From JAGXTF01 sp044224315 (lineage in GTDB: Bacteria; Bacteroidota; Bacteroidia; NS11-12g; UBA955), in assembly GCA_044224315.1 (NCBI GenBank), contig JBGAKR010000002.1:1-64000 (forward strand): a DNA stretch of 64,000 bases, written 5' to 3'. A model generated the notes under the pieces. It saw only the letters and a program-made list of their open reading frames with translations. It had not been told where the DNA came from and ran no database searches. This document shows, piece after piece, positions 35,801-43,947 of the stretch (its first letter is position 1; the number at the start of each line of letters is the position of its first letter). The translations under genes and the position numbers were made by a program.

Positions 35801-38013
35801 AAGAAGGCTACTGCTCCGCGGTCTTTATATTTAATTAACTTTTCGGAAAGCGGAATAAATTTGGTTACATCATTGGGAATACATGGGTTTCCAACCTGGC
35901 ATCCGTTAAAATAAAAAATGGGATATTTTCCCTTATTTAAATATTTTGCCGGGTCTCCAATATCAATATCGGTAACCGATGAAGAACCATGCCCCAGAAA
36001 GGTTACCAAACTTACTCCATTATTTAATTCATTGGAAATAGAGGCAATAAAATTCTCATCTACCTGAGATCCTGCAGATTTGGAAAAAGATTTTACAGTA
36101 CCTGCGAATGGATCACTGATAATATTTCTTTCAAGATATTTTAAGCGGTTTTGGATTACGATAGCCTGGCCGGGAGATGCGCCCCCGCTAAGATGTAAAA
36201 CATGTTTTTGCCATTCATCATAATTATTAATTGATTGCACATAATCTTTAACTTTATTCAAATAATCTGTAATTTCTTCAGGTTTATCCACGGAAATTCG
36301 GCCTGTTGGAATGGCTGGTTCAAATAAGGTACCAATCAATCCGGCGGTAAATAAATTATCGGAAACCGGAGTACCTATTGCAGGAATAAAATTGCGATTA
36401 ATAAATGGCTGCAAAATAGAACGTGCAGGTCCGCGATTATATGACATATCAAAACCACGACCTACCAATAGCATATATTTGGGTCTGTAATTTGCTGGAG
36501 TATTTTCGAGTAGATATTTACAATAATGTCGGATTGCTAATGGATGCGGAATTCCATAACTGAATGAATTGTACAAGTCTTCAATTTCATTTAACAATAC
36601 ATCGTAACGGGTGCTCCAGAAGTTTTTATAGGCTTCGATTTCAAGATCGCGTTTTATGCTGTTGTTCAGCACATGAGCTGTAATCATTATATACGCATCC
36701 CGGGCCTTTAAATGCTGGGCATACGGGAGCATGCGGGCAATGCGTCCGTCATCCGAAATCAGTGATTTAAATTTAGCTTCATCCTGAATAAATATTTTTC
36801 CTCGCTTGGCAGTGGCGGGTATTGTATATTTAATTTTTTTCTGTCCTAATACATAGGTTGCATTTATGCGGTAAAGATTTACCTCGTCATACACAACAGG
36901 TAAACTAAAAAAGCCGTCTCCGTAACCCGACCATTCGATATTTACAGGTGAGGTGGAAGAGTCTTCGGTATATGCATATTGAATACTGTCATCGAGGATA
37001 TAATTTTTTGGATACCTCAAAATGGTATGAGAGTGAGACACATTCGAGGTTTTGATTCCGTTGATAAATGTACTATTGTATAAAAGATAGGTTTGAGGAT
37101 TTCCGATATCTTTTTTGGTTAAAGTTTTTTTAATTGTTACGGGATTTGTACTGCTGAATGTTGTGTCGTAGATTTCACGTATAGCCGAACCATCGGGTGA
37201 TACTCTGAATTTGACATGATGATTTATCTGGTAATTGTAATTGGATGCCCCTATAATGCCTGCCTCTAACTCGGGCGCCGGCCCTGTGGTATCGTAATGG
37301 AGGGTAGACATTTTTACCGAATAGTTAATGGCATTTTCATCGCTGGATGCACCAAATGTTTCTCCGCAGAAACCTTCACCTTTGGAATAGCTGGGTAAAT
37401 AAATATCCTTATCGCCAACCAGGGTGCGTTCGCCGTTTGCATAACCCGCTACCGGCGCATATACAAACTCGGCAATATGGAAACTCTTGGGTGGAGTGGC
37501 TGGTGGACTGCTGTTTTGATACTCTTTGTATTTGAGTTGGGTACCAGTAGTACGATAGGTAAGAAAATAGCTTGCCGAATCGTAAACATAGCTGGTGAAA
37601 GTATGGCGTTGGTACTCGGGTTTATTGTATAATTCCTTATCAAAACTCCCGTCCAGCTTATGTCCTACAAATTCGATATAATCATAAAAATCCCACACAT
37701 TGTCATTATTGTTATCTTTCACAAAAATTGGAACTTGTTTACCCATACAAAACAGGCGTACTTGGTCTAAAGGCACCTGGCTAATAAAAACACCTGCATC
37801 TGTAAAAAATTGATCTACTGCAAAATAGCCAATTCTATAAACCCCGTCTTTTCCAATATTAAATTTAACATGCACCTTTGTGGTGTCAATCCATTCATTT
37901 CCGTACGATTGGGCAGATACAGAGGAAATCAGGGATCCTAGAAGCAAAAGAAATGCGAACAATGCGCTTTTCGTCCTAAAATACATAAATACAAAAATAT
38001 GACTAATTTTCAT
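32884..38013 (-). CDS. C25-family cysteine peptidase, PorU/PorU2-like T9SS sortase
   Basis: 1709 residues. Signal peptide at the N-terminus; a second ATG at 37986 would give a shorter n-region. The gingipain-type C25 peptidase domain covers about 470-800: LLVGRGFDMS, the catalytic His in LGHGSS (His675) and Cys in FNGCQVGN (Cys705). C-terminal to it are Ig-like segments and a FlgD-like/T9SS-type end (PYPNPFTSSMRF ... WDGTDQYGDKLGNGTYFYKV). PorU removes the sorting domain of T9SS cargo at the cell surface and attaches anchor lipopolysaccharide. Classical PorU is about 1100-1300 residues, so this is a long form of the kind sometimes named PorU2. The nearby array proteins are plausible cargo. 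Whether this is the main sortase or a second one cannot be decided here. Confidence 0.82.
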   Translation of the reverse strand: MKISHIFVFMYFRTKSALFAFLLLLGSLISSVSAQSYGNEWIDTTKVHVKFNIGKDGVYRIGYFAVDQFFTDAGVFISQVPLDQVRLFCMGKQVPIFVKDNNNDNVWDFYDYIEFVGHKLDGSFDKELYNKPEYQRHTFTSYVYDSASYFLTYRTTGTQLKYKEYQNSSPPATPPKSFHIAEFVYAPVAGYANGERTLVGDKDIYLPSYSKGEGFCGETFGASSDENAINYSVKMSTLHYDTTGPAPELEAGIIGASNYNYQINHHVKFRVSPDGSAIREIYDTTFSSTNPVTIKKTLTKKDIGNPQTYLLYNSTFINGIKTSNVSHSHTILRYPKNYILDDSIQYAYTEDSSTSPVNIEWSGYGDGFFSLPVVYDEVNLYRINATYVLGQKKIKYTIPATAKRGKIFIQDEAKFKSLISDDGRIARMLPYAQHLKARDAYIMITAHVLNNSIKRDLEIEAYKNFWSTRYDVLLNEIEDLYNSFSYGIPHPLAIRHYCKYLLENTPANYRPKYMLLVGRGFDMSYNRGPARSILQPFINRNFIPAIGTPVSDNLFTAGLIGTLFEPAIPTGRISVDKPEEITDYLNKVKDYVQSINNYDEWQKHVLHLSGGASPGQAIVIQNRLKYLERNIISDPFAGTVKSFSKSAGSQVDENFIASISNELNNGVSLVTFLGHGSSSVTDIDIGDPAKYLNKGKYPIFYFNGCQVGNPCIPNDVTKFIPLSEKLIKYKDRGAVAFLGQTTTSELYTVATQMQQFYNVYFDSTREKSVGDVLKMAIKNFQSSSSILNRIHCEELLLQGDPALPVYAPVLPDFSVSDGSIFLDPPNASALMDSFRVGVIITNKGRGVNDSFTVDLGRLYPDGTTRRSFNQRWKMHALQDTVYFVIKSKDRTTGGRNVFTVNLNNAKNPVEFRYENNVWRQDFEMPTNGVNLISPKRFAIIGKDTVDFIAQANDLFKQNEDFYFELDTVPSFKNPLKSLKTPITARVMAKWTVQLPVLKDTQVYFWRARLSSAKLEGGDWVMHSFTYIKNHGDGWMQNVAWQYSNKVSNNEFASLTADTLTQKLRFNRVLKKIYIDCAYGQSSNLGVKEAGFGSQDLNYGVCSGAGIVCMPWDGKKLVRKPVDPAKIKPTCEWGLKWTTFGHFEDYQLYYAFDMGNPADQDKFVQFVDAMDDSMYVTIYSRVNAHVDAWKPSVFAALNKIGSAIFDTVSYRTDDAMWVALGKKGWKKGVAQEAVTFGRQFAYVQLEGNMFGDAQSGQMISEKIGTTNSFNEMYFTQTRDTGAKGDNVEYQVFGIPQSGEPELIKSNILTSPLMLSDINSEKYKFIQLKLLSEDKINNSSANLNNWRVVHDPVPEGSLYPDSKFGYVFHDDTLYEGDTFYIKLPFKNIGKVAFRDSISFDYSCYNKVTRQTLKSGRIMFPNLAPDSMFYFEFKLPTTGLSQAYALQVNANQFYEQPEITLVNNSALINFFVTKDIMSPRLDVTFDGRHILQGDIVSANPVILILSKDENKFLLQKDSSTVDLFIKKPGSSSFEKIPWGNDAQFFAAAGKENKARVEYRPKDLASGVYTLKVQSRDASKNLAGTMEYQVEFNVVREQAVTHFYPYPNPFTSSMRFVFTLTGTEIPDEIRIKIMTAEGRVVKEVTKEELGDVHIGNNITSWTWDGTDQYGDKLGNGTYFYKVTVKNNGQELKLRQSAGDASFKDQVGVIYLMR

Positions 38014-38049
38014 ATCAATTCAACCCAAATTAACGAACACCGAATTATT

Positions 38050-38757
38050 ATGTTTCCGATCCCTATCGGAGAATTGTCTATCAATGAGTTAAGAAATCCG
38101 TACTTTTTGAACAAATTAATGAATACCCAAATCTGGGTAGTAGAAAATGTGCGCACAATGCGCCGATTTATTTCCTCATTAAAAGTTGGCATTGACATTG
38201 AAAAACTGATTTTTTTTGAAATGAACCGCGATGCTACCCAGGCAGGCCTGGACCAATTTTTAGCTACCCATATTTTGCGCGGAAACATTGGCGTAGCCAG
38301 TGAAGCCGGACTACCAGGCATGGCCGATCCGGGAGCTGCTGTTGCCTTATGGGCCCATCTTCATCAGGTAATTTGCGAACCGCTTGTAGGACCGGGCAGT
38401 TTGGTACTGGCACAAATGGCATCCGGTCTAAACGGGCAGCAATTTACCTTTCATGGATATGCTCCTATCAAAGATCCGGAATTGAAGGCATTTATTTCTG
38501 AATGCGCCAAAACAGCTGCAAAAACAGGGTATTCCCAGATTTTTATTGAAACGCCCTATCGTTCAGACCGGTTTTTACAGTGTATTTTACAAAACTGCCC
38601 TGATAGTTTATATTTATGCATAGCATTTTCATTACACAATGCGGATGGATGGATAAAAACCCAAACCATAGCAAACTGGAAGAAAAGCTTGCCACAACTA
38701 GGTAAATCGCCGTGTGTGTTTTTGCTGGGGATAGGAGGAACAGGCTTAAATTCGTAA
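38050..38757 (+). CDS. SAM-dependent methyltransferase of the tetrapyrrole methylase/RsmI type
   Basis: 235 residues from ATG 38050. An upstream ATG at 37999 would overlap the PorU-like gene and add an unrelated 17-residue leader. The start MFPIPIGELS corresponds to the RsmI P-T/P-IGN/E strand, and ASEAGLPGMADPG matches the family SDAGxPGxSDPG loop. RsmI methylates the ribose of C1402 in 16S rRNA. This protein is shorter than RsmI (about 280 residues) and lacks its C-terminal part, so it may be the short Bacteroidota paralog with an undefined target. Divergent from the PorU-like gene. Confidence 0.8.
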   Translation: MFPIPIGELSINELRNPYFLNKLMNTQIWVVENVRTMRRFISSLKVGIDIEKLIFFEMNRDATQAGLDQFLATHILRGNIGVASEAGLPGMADPGAAVALWAHLHQVICEPLVGPGSLVLAQMASGLNGQQFTFHGYAPIKDPELKAFISECAKTAAKTGYSQIFIETPYRSDRFLQCILQNCPDSLYLCIAFSLHNADGWIKTQTIANWKKSLPQLGKSPCVFLLGIGGTGLNS

Positions 38758-38773
38758 TATGCTTAAATAATGT

Positions 38774-38781
38774 TAATTTTG
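38774..38781 (+). promoter_or_regulatory. Putative -7 element of the alpha-oxoamine synthase gene
   Basis: TAATTTTG fits TAnnTTTG exactly and ends 19 nt before the ATG at 38801. No clear TTG lies at the expected upstream distance. Confidence 0.45.
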
Positions 38782-38800
38782 CAGCCATTTCCATACATAC

Positions 38801-40054
38801 ATGAAGGACATTTTTGAAAAGGTAGTAAATCGCATGGGCCCTTTGGGTACTTATGCAGAAGAAGCCCACGGCTATTTTACTTTCCCTAAACTGGAAGGCC
38901 CCATAGGCCCCCGCATGAAATTCAAAGGCAAAACCCGCCTCAACTGGAGTTTGAACAACTACCTGGGGTTGGCAGATCATCCCGAGGTGCGCAAGGCAGA
39001 TGCCGATGCAGCTGCCGAATTTGGGATGGCCTACCCAATGGGTGCGCGCATGATGAGTGGAAACAGCAATTACCATGAGCAACTGGAGCACGACCTGGCC
39101 GAATTTATTCATAAAGAAGATGTAATTCTGCTCAACTACGGTTACCAAGGTGTGGTTTCAGCCATAGACGCGCTGGTAGACCGCCATGATGTAATAGTGT
39201 ATGACGCTGAAAGTCATGCCTGCATTATAGATGGGGTTCGCCTGCATATGGGCAAACGATTTGTTTATACCCATAACAATATTGAAAGCCTGGAACAGCA
39301 GTTGCAACGCGCTACCAAATTGGTGGCCAATACCGATGGCGCCATTCTGGTTATTACCGAAGGTGTTTTTGGAATGAGTGGGTCTCAGGGAAAATTAAAA
39401 GAAATTGTAGAATTAAAAAAGAAATACAATTTCAGGCTGATGGTAGACGATGCGCATGGTTTTGGAACTATGGGTAAAACCGGTGCCGGTACTGGCGAAG
39501 AACAAGGCTGCCAAGACGGCATTGATGTATATTTCAGCACATTTGCCAAATCGATGGCGGGCATCGGGGCTTTTATTGGTGCCGATTCAACCATAATCAA
39601 ATATCTGCGTTACAATATGCGTTCGCAGATTTATGCAAAGGCTTTGCCAATGCCTATGACCATTGGCTCAATCAAACGTTTGGAACTGATTCGCACTCGC
39701 CCGGAGTTGAAAGACAATTTGTGGAAAATTGTGAATGCACTCCAAAATGGTCTTAGAGAAGCGGGATTTAATATTGGAGTTACAACAACACCCGTAACCC
39801 CAGTATTGTTAAATGGTACAATACCCGAAGCTACTCATCTAACTTTTGATTTGCGCGAGAATTTCAATATTTTCTGCAGTATTGTAGTTTATCCTGTTGT
39901 ACCCAAAGGCGTAATCATGCTGCGCTTAATTCCAACCGCAGTGCATTCTATGGCTGATGTGGAAGAAACCCTTGCGGCCTTCAAAGCCATTAAGGGCAAA
40001 CTAGATGCAGGTGAATACAGACATGAAAATGTTGTAAGTGCGGCTAAGCTCTGA
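38801..40054 (+). CDS. Alpha-oxoamine synthase family PLP enzyme (serine palmitoyltransferase-like)
   Basis: 417 residues, fold type I PLP enzyme. Visible motifs: NNYLGLADHPEV near 50, the His that stacks on PLP in ESHACIIDG, Asp in VDDAHGFG, and the PLP Lys in TFAKSMAGIGAF. The family condenses an amino acid with an acyl-CoA (KBL, BioF, ALAS, SPT). The N-terminal segment (MGPLGTYAEEAHGYFTFPKLEG) matches a Bacteroidota subgroup thought to include serine palmitoyltransferase for sphingolipids. There is no biotin or threonine-degradation gene nearby to suggest BioF or KBL. The sphingolipid assignment is an inference. Confidence 0.8.
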   Translation: MKDIFEKVVNRMGPLGTYAEEAHGYFTFPKLEGPIGPRMKFKGKTRLNWSLNNYLGLADHPEVRKADADAAAEFGMAYPMGARMMSGNSNYHEQLEHDLAEFIHKEDVILLNYGYQGVVSAIDALVDRHDVIVYDAESHACIIDGVRLHMGKRFVYTHNNIESLEQQLQRATKLVANTDGAILVITEGVFGMSGSQGKLKEIVELKKKYNFRLMVDDAHGFGTMGKTGAGTGEEQGCQDGIDVYFSTFAKSMAGIGAFIGADSTIIKYLRYNMRSQIYAKALPMPMTIGSIKRLELIRTRPELKDNLWKIVNALQNGLREAGFNIGVTTTPVTPVLLNGTIPEATHLTFDLRENFNIFCSIVVYPVVPKGVIMLRLIPTAVHSMADVEETLAAFKAIKGKLDAGEYRHENVVSAAKL

Positions 40055-40077
40055 TTAAGAACAATTAAATCTTCAAT

Positions 40078-40911
40078 ATGAAGTTGCGCGGTCCCTGGTC
40101 GTGGTTTGCTTTTTTCCGAAGCGAACATAACGGGGCCGCGCTTCTTTTTTTATTGGCATTGGGCATTGGTTTGTTCCCTAAACTTATAGAGGGGAAAAAA
40201 TCGCCCGTAGCCCTCAATTTCAAATTCGATTCGGCAGCTGTAAACCAAATGCTGGCTGAATACAACCTAAGCAGAGATTCGATACGGGGTGCGTACAAGC
40301 GGAAATCGTTTTACTATGGCAATAAAAAACAATTAATTGCCATGGGTTTTAGCGAATCGGCGGCCGAACGCATAGAACAAGCCAGAAAACAGGGCAAAAC
40401 TTTTAACAGTTATGCCGATTTAAGCAAGGCAACTGGCATGGACTCGGCAAGTTTGGCGCGGATTGTTCAACCGCATAGATTTGTTCCTGCCCATTCCGGT
40501 GTCGAAAATACTGAATTGATTATTGACCTAAACACAGCCGATACAACTGATTTAAAGAAATTAAAGGGAATTGGCAGTAAAACAGCCCATCGTATAATCA
40601 ACTATCGCAATAAGTTGGGGGGCTTTTACAATTTGCAACAGTTAATGGAAATATGGTATATAGATACTGTAAAAATGCGCAGTTTAATGGCCAATTTTAC
40701 ACTAAACCCAGCCGAAATCAGGCACATAAAAATAAACCAACTGCCAGAAAACCAATTGCATTTACACCCCTATATATCTAAAACCCAGGCAAAAATTATT
40801 GTTGCCTATACTAAGCAAAACGGGGCGCTGAGCAAAGAGGATTTCAGAAAAATGAAAGGGTTTACTGCCGCAGAGCAAGAGAGACTATTGCCTTATCTCG
40901 ACTTTGAATGA
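40078..40911 (+). CDS. ComEA-like helix-hairpin-helix DNA-binding protein, membrane-anchored
   Basis: 277 residues. One N-terminal membrane segment (NGAALLFLLALGIGLFPKL, about 19-37), then three helix-hairpin-helix units: about 90-140 (GFSESAAERIEQAR), 145-200 (DLNTADTTDLKKLKGIGSKT, the ComEA signature) and 225-277 (LHPYISKTQAKIIVAY). ComEA-type proteins bind incoming double-stranded DNA at the membrane during competence. In Bacteroidota these multi-HhH proteins are common and not always shown to act in uptake. Together with comEC at 27075 it suggests a DNA uptake capacity. It begins 23 nt after the oxoamine synthase gene. Confidence 0.78.
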   Translation: MKLRGPWSWFAFFRSEHNGAALLFLLALGIGLFPKLIEGKKSPVALNFKFDSAAVNQMLAEYNLSRDSIRGAYKRKSFYYGNKKQLIAMGFSESAAERIEQARKQGKTFNSYADLSKATGMDSASLARIVQPHRFVPAHSGVENTELIIDLNTADTTDLKKLKGIGSKTAHRIINYRNKLGGFYNLQQLMEIWYIDTVKMRSLMANFTLNPAEIRHIKINQLPENQLHLHPYISKTQAKIIVAYTKQNGALSKEDFRKMKGFTAAEQERLLPYLDFE

Positions 40912-40973
40912 GGCTGAGTTAAGGGGTTTAATCCCGAAACTTAATTCAGTCTGTAAAATTTAGAGTTTCGGAT

Positions 40974-40981
40974 TACCTTTG
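40974..40981 (+). promoter_or_regulatory. Putative -7 element of the acyl-CoA dehydrogenase gene
   Basis: TACCTTTG fits TAnnTTTG and ends only 11 nt before the ATG at 40993, implying a very short leader. No upstream TTG at standard spacing is obvious. Confidence 0.45.
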
Positions 40982-40992
40982 CAGTTCATATT

Positions 40993-42135
40993 ATGGAATT
41001 TAACGTTGACGAAAACGTAGCTCACATTCGCCAAATGGTGAGAGATTTTGCTGAAAAGCGCATTCGCCCGGATTTCATGAAATGGGATGAAACCCAGGAA
41101 TTTCCGGTACATATTTTCAAAGAGTTGGGCCAACTAGGGCTAATGGGGGTATTGGTACCCGAGGAATACGGAGGAAGTGGATTTGGCTATGTAGAGTATG
41201 TGGCTGCAATTGAAGAACTTGCCAAAGTTTGCGGTTCTATAGGATTATCTATGGCGGCGCATAATAGCCTATGCACAGGTCATATCCTGTCGTTTGGAAA
41301 CGAAGAACAAAAGAAAAAATGGCTGCCCAAACTGGCCAGCGGAGAATGGATTGGCGCCTGGGGATTAACTGAAGCCAACACGGGTTCGGATGCATTGCGC
41401 ATGCGTTGTGTGGCCCAGAAAGATGGCGAATACTGGGTTTTAAACGGCACCAAAAACTGGATTACACACGGAATTACGGGTAATGTAGCTGTTGTGCTGG
41501 CCCGCACCGGTGAGTTACTAGACTCGCATGGCATTACTGCTTTTGTGGTTGAACGCGGAACACCCGGATTTAGAGGTGGTAAAAAGGAAAATAAACTGGG
41601 TATGCGTGCTTCTGAAACTGCCGAGTTGATTTTTGAAGATTGCCGTGTGCACGAGTCCAATATTTTGGGAAATGTGGGCGATGGTTTCATTCAGGCAATG
41701 AAAATCCTGGATGGCGGCCGAATCAGCATTGCTGCGCTTTCTTTGGGGATTGCCAAAGGAGCATACGAAGCAGCGCTTAAATACTCTAAAGAACGCGAAC
41801 AGTTTGGCCAACCGATCAGCAATTTTCAGGCAATTGCATTTAAACTGGCCGATATGGCTACCCGCATTGAGGCAGCAGAATTGCTAACCGTGCAAGCCGC
41901 TGATAAAAAGAACCGTGGTCAAAACGTAAATAAGCTATCTGCTTTTGCCAAATATTATGCCTCAGAAGTATCGGTATATGCTTCCAATGAAGGCTTACAA
42001 ATATTTGGTGGATATGGCTATACCAAAGACTTTCCGGCCGAGAAATTTTACCGCGATTGCAAACTATGCACCATAGGTGAAGGCACCAGTGAGATACAAA
42101 AACTGGTAATTTCACGTGCAATTTTGAAAGATTGA
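40993..42135 (+). CDS. Acyl-CoA dehydrogenase
   Basis: 380 residues, the full family length. It oxidises acyl-CoA to trans-2-enoyl-CoA using FAD, passing electrons to ETF, in fatty-acid or branched-chain amino-acid breakdown. The N-terminal helical domain is followed by the FAD-contact region WGLTEANTGSDA (about 122-133) and the middle beta domain (NGTKNWITHG). The C-terminal domain carries GGYGYTKDFPAEKFYRD and the catalytic Glu in GEGTSEIQ, as in short- and branched-chain enzymes. Substrate length cannot be told from sequence. It stands alone between the ComEA-like gene and rpsU, each with its own putative promoter. Confidence 0.92.
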   Translation: MEFNVDENVAHIRQMVRDFAEKRIRPDFMKWDETQEFPVHIFKELGQLGLMGVLVPEEYGGSGFGYVEYVAAIEELAKVCGSIGLSMAAHNSLCTGHILSFGNEEQKKKWLPKLASGEWIGAWGLTEANTGSDALRMRCVAQKDGEYWVLNGTKNWITHGITGNVAVVLARTGELLDSHGITAFVVERGTPGFRGGKKENKLGMRASETAELIFEDCRVHESNILGNVGDGFIQAMKILDGGRISIAALSLGIAKGAYEAALKYSKEREQFGQPISNFQAIAFKLADMATRIEAAELLTVQAADKKNRGQNVNKLSAFAKYYASEVSVYASNEGLQIFGGYGYTKDFPAEKFYRDCKLCTIGEGTSEIQKLVISRAILKD

Positions 42136-42164
42136 TTTTGATTTGAATATTTTTATTATCTTTG
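42132..42164 (+). promoter_or_regulatory. Putative promoter of rpsU
   Basis: TATCTTTG (42157-42164) fits TAnnTTTG exactly. TTG at 42132-42134 lies 22 nt upstream, and a TTTG at 42137-42140 gives 16 nt. The -7 box ends 19 nt before the ATG. The -33 partly overlaps the end of the acyl-CoA dehydrogenase gene. Confidence 0.6.
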
Positions 42165-42183
42165 CACTCCCAAAATTTATCGC

Positions 42184-42384
42184 ATGATCATTATCAATGT
42201 AAAAGAAAGTGATACGCTGGACAAGGCGCTGAAGAAGTTCAAAAAGAAGTTCGAAAAAACTGGCGTAGTAAAAGAACTGCGTTCTCGCCAGGCGTTTGAA
42301 AAACCTTGCATCACCAAGCGTCAACAAAAAATCAAAGCTGCATACAAACAAAAAATGCAGTCTATTGATTTAGACACGAATTAA
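42184..42384 (+). CDS. rpsU: 30S ribosomal protein S21
   Basis: 66 residues, basic. The N-terminus MIIINVKESDTLDKALKKFK and the RQAFEKPCITKRQQK stretch are typical of bS21 in Bacteroidota. It sits on the 30S platform near the 3' end of 16S rRNA and assists initiation. It has its own promoter and a strong terminator, followed by a Xer recombinase and hpf, a gene order often seen in this phylum. Confidence 0.95.
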   Translation: MIIINVKESDTLDKALKKFKKKFEKTGVVKELRSRQAFEKPCITKRQQKIKAAYKQKMQSIDLDTN

Positions 42385-42407
42385 GGAACATCCCGTCCTA
42401 TACCAAA

Positions 42408-42436
42408 CCGCCCCGAGCTATCCGGGCGGTTTTTTT
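42408..42436 (+). terminator. Rho-independent terminator of rpsU
   Basis: CCGCCC (42408-42413) pairs with GGGCGG (42424-42429) around a 10-nt loop, followed by seven T (42430-42436). It lies 24 nt past the rpsU stop. Confidence 0.9.
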
Positions 42437-42519
42437 GTTTATACCCACAGTGCCTTATCCACGGCAGGGCACAACTATAAAATTTTAGCAGCCAACCGCC
42501 CGTTTATATTTGAACACTT

Positions 42520-43401
42520 ATGTCCGAGTTGCCGACTTACATGGAGGATTTCCTGTATTATTTAACCTACAACAAACGTATGTCGGCCCATACTGTGCTT
42601 GCTTACAAACACGATTTAGAGCAATTTACAGCCTACTTAACCCAGTGGAACAACCCTGAACCCAAAAACTGGAAACCGGCCCATATCAGAGGCTGGATGA
42701 CAGAAATGATCAACGATGGGCTAACCCCAAAATCTGTACATCGCAAAATATCGGCACTGCGCACCCTTATCAAACAACTGCGCCAAGATGGATTTATGGA
42801 AAATAATCCGCTGGCCAAAGTGGTAATGCCCAAGATTCCCAAAAAAATTGTGCTGGATATACCTGCCATGGACCTGCAAAACATGTTTCGGAATTTCCCT
42901 TGGGAAGAAAACGAATACGGCAATCGCGACCGACTGCTTTTGCTGGTATTCTACACCACAGGCATGCGTTTATCAGAGCTGATAGGACTTAAAACCTCCG
43001 ATGTTGACCTTAAACGGCAACTTATTACAGTTTTGGGTAAACGAAATAAACAGCGCAGTATTCCTATCCATCCCGAACTGATGGATGCCCTGGAAGTATA
43101 TATAAACCATAATACCAGCAATGGATATTTATTTACCACCCCAGCAGGAAAACAGATGTACCCGGTAATGGTGTACAGGCTGGTAAATCGTTATCTGCAA
43201 CTGTTCAGTACGGCCATGAAAACCAGTCCGCATGTTTTGCGCCATTCATTTGCCACCCATATGCTCAATAACGGCGCAGATTTACTGGCGATAAAAGATT
43301 TACTGGGACATACTTCACTTGCGGCTACCCAGGTGTATACCAAAAACTCTTTTGAGAAGCTGAGAGCCGTTCACAAACTTCATCCGAGGGACAGGGAATA
43401 G
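42520..43401 (+). CDS. Tyrosine recombinase, XerC/XerD type
   Basis: 293 residues. N-terminal SAM-like core-binding domain (about 1-85) and C-terminal catalytic domain with the complete active site: Arg150 (GMRLSE), Lys174, His238 and Arg241 (HVLRHSFATH), His264 (LLGH) and nucleophile Tyr273 (TQVYTK). Xer recombinases resolve chromosome dimers at dif. The length and the rpsU-xer-hpf context fit the housekeeping enzyme rather than an integrase of a mobile element, and no attachment site is visible. Whether it is XerC or XerD cannot be told. Confidence 0.88.
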   Translation: MSELPTYMEDFLYYLTYNKRMSAHTVLAYKHDLEQFTAYLTQWNNPEPKNWKPAHIRGWMTEMINDGLTPKSVHRKISALRTLIKQLRQDGFMENNPLAKVVMPKIPKKIVLDIPAMDLQNMFRNFPWEENEYGNRDRLLLLVFYTTGMRLSELIGLKTSDVDLKRQLITVLGKRNKQRSIPIHPELMDALEVYINHNTSNGYLFTTPAGKQMYPVMVYRLVNRYLQLFSTAMKTSPHVLRHSFATHMLNNGADLLAIKDLLGHTSLAATQVYTKNSFEKLRAVHKLHPRDRE

Positions 43402-43410
43402 CAGCAGCCG

Positions 43411-43475
43411 AGTTAGAAGTTAGAAGTGAGGAGTTAGAAGTGAGGAGTTAACTCTAAACCCGTAACTCTAAACCC
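43411..43475. repeat. Two adjacent short tandem repeats between xer and hpf
   Basis: TTAGAAGTGAGGAG occurs twice in perfect tandem (43420-43447), preceded by a partial unit. TAACTCTAAACCC occurs twice (43449-43461 and 43463-43475). The junction contains the palindrome GAGTTAACTC. No gene overlaps it. Confidence 0.85.
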
Positions 43476-43632
43476 TAAACTTCAAAACACGTGTTTACCT
43501 ATGAAAAAGAAAATTTCATCGTCTTTTTTTTAGAAAAGGGGTTTGGTCATTTGGAAATATCATCCGGATTACTAACTTGCATAAAGGCAATCTACTAATA
43601 ACACTAAGTCTAACTAACTAAAAATCAGAACT

Positions 43633-43935
43633 ATGGTAATCGATTTTCAATCCACCAACTTCAAAGCAGACCAAAAATTACTTGATTTCGTTTCTGCAAA
43701 GCTTGCTAAACTTGACCGCTACTACAATCGCATTGTAAATGCCACAGTATACCTGCGTGTGGACCACACGTCGGATAAAAATAACAAAACCATTGAGTTT
43801 AAAATAAACCTGGCTGATTCGCAGTTATTTGCTACCGAGCACGACCGCACTTTTGAGGCCGCTACCGACAATGCTATGAATGCATTGAAACACCAGTTGG
43901 AAAAATTCAAAACCAAGCAACAGGCCAGTGCCTGA
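43633..43935 (+). CDS. hpf: Ribosome hibernation-promoting factor, short form
   Basis: 100 residues, one HPF/RaiA (Y protein) domain: strand MVIDFQSTNFKAD, helix with DFVSAKLAKLDRYYNRI, VYLRVD, and the helix FEAATDNAMNALKHQLEKFK. It binds the 30S channel and inactivates ribosomes in stationary phase. It is of the short type without the C-terminal dimerisation domain of long HPF. Located after rpsU and xer. Convergent with ridA with 12 bp between stops. Confidence 0.9.
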   Translation: MVIDFQSTNFKADQKLLDFVSAKLAKLDRYYNRIVNATVYLRVDHTSDKNNKTIEFKINLADSQLFATEHDRTFEAATDNAMNALKHQLEKFKTKQQASA

Positions 43936-43947
43936 TTCTGATTAAAT

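Noticed and set aside
38543..39148. 201-codon minus-strand frame over the oxoamine synthase start
   Set aside because: It overlaps two well-supported plus-strand genes and has no family features.
42520..43401. Xer recombinase as the integrase of a mobile element
   Set aside because: The rpsU-xer-hpf context and normal length point to the housekeeping enzyme. No attachment-site duplication or mobile cargo is visible.
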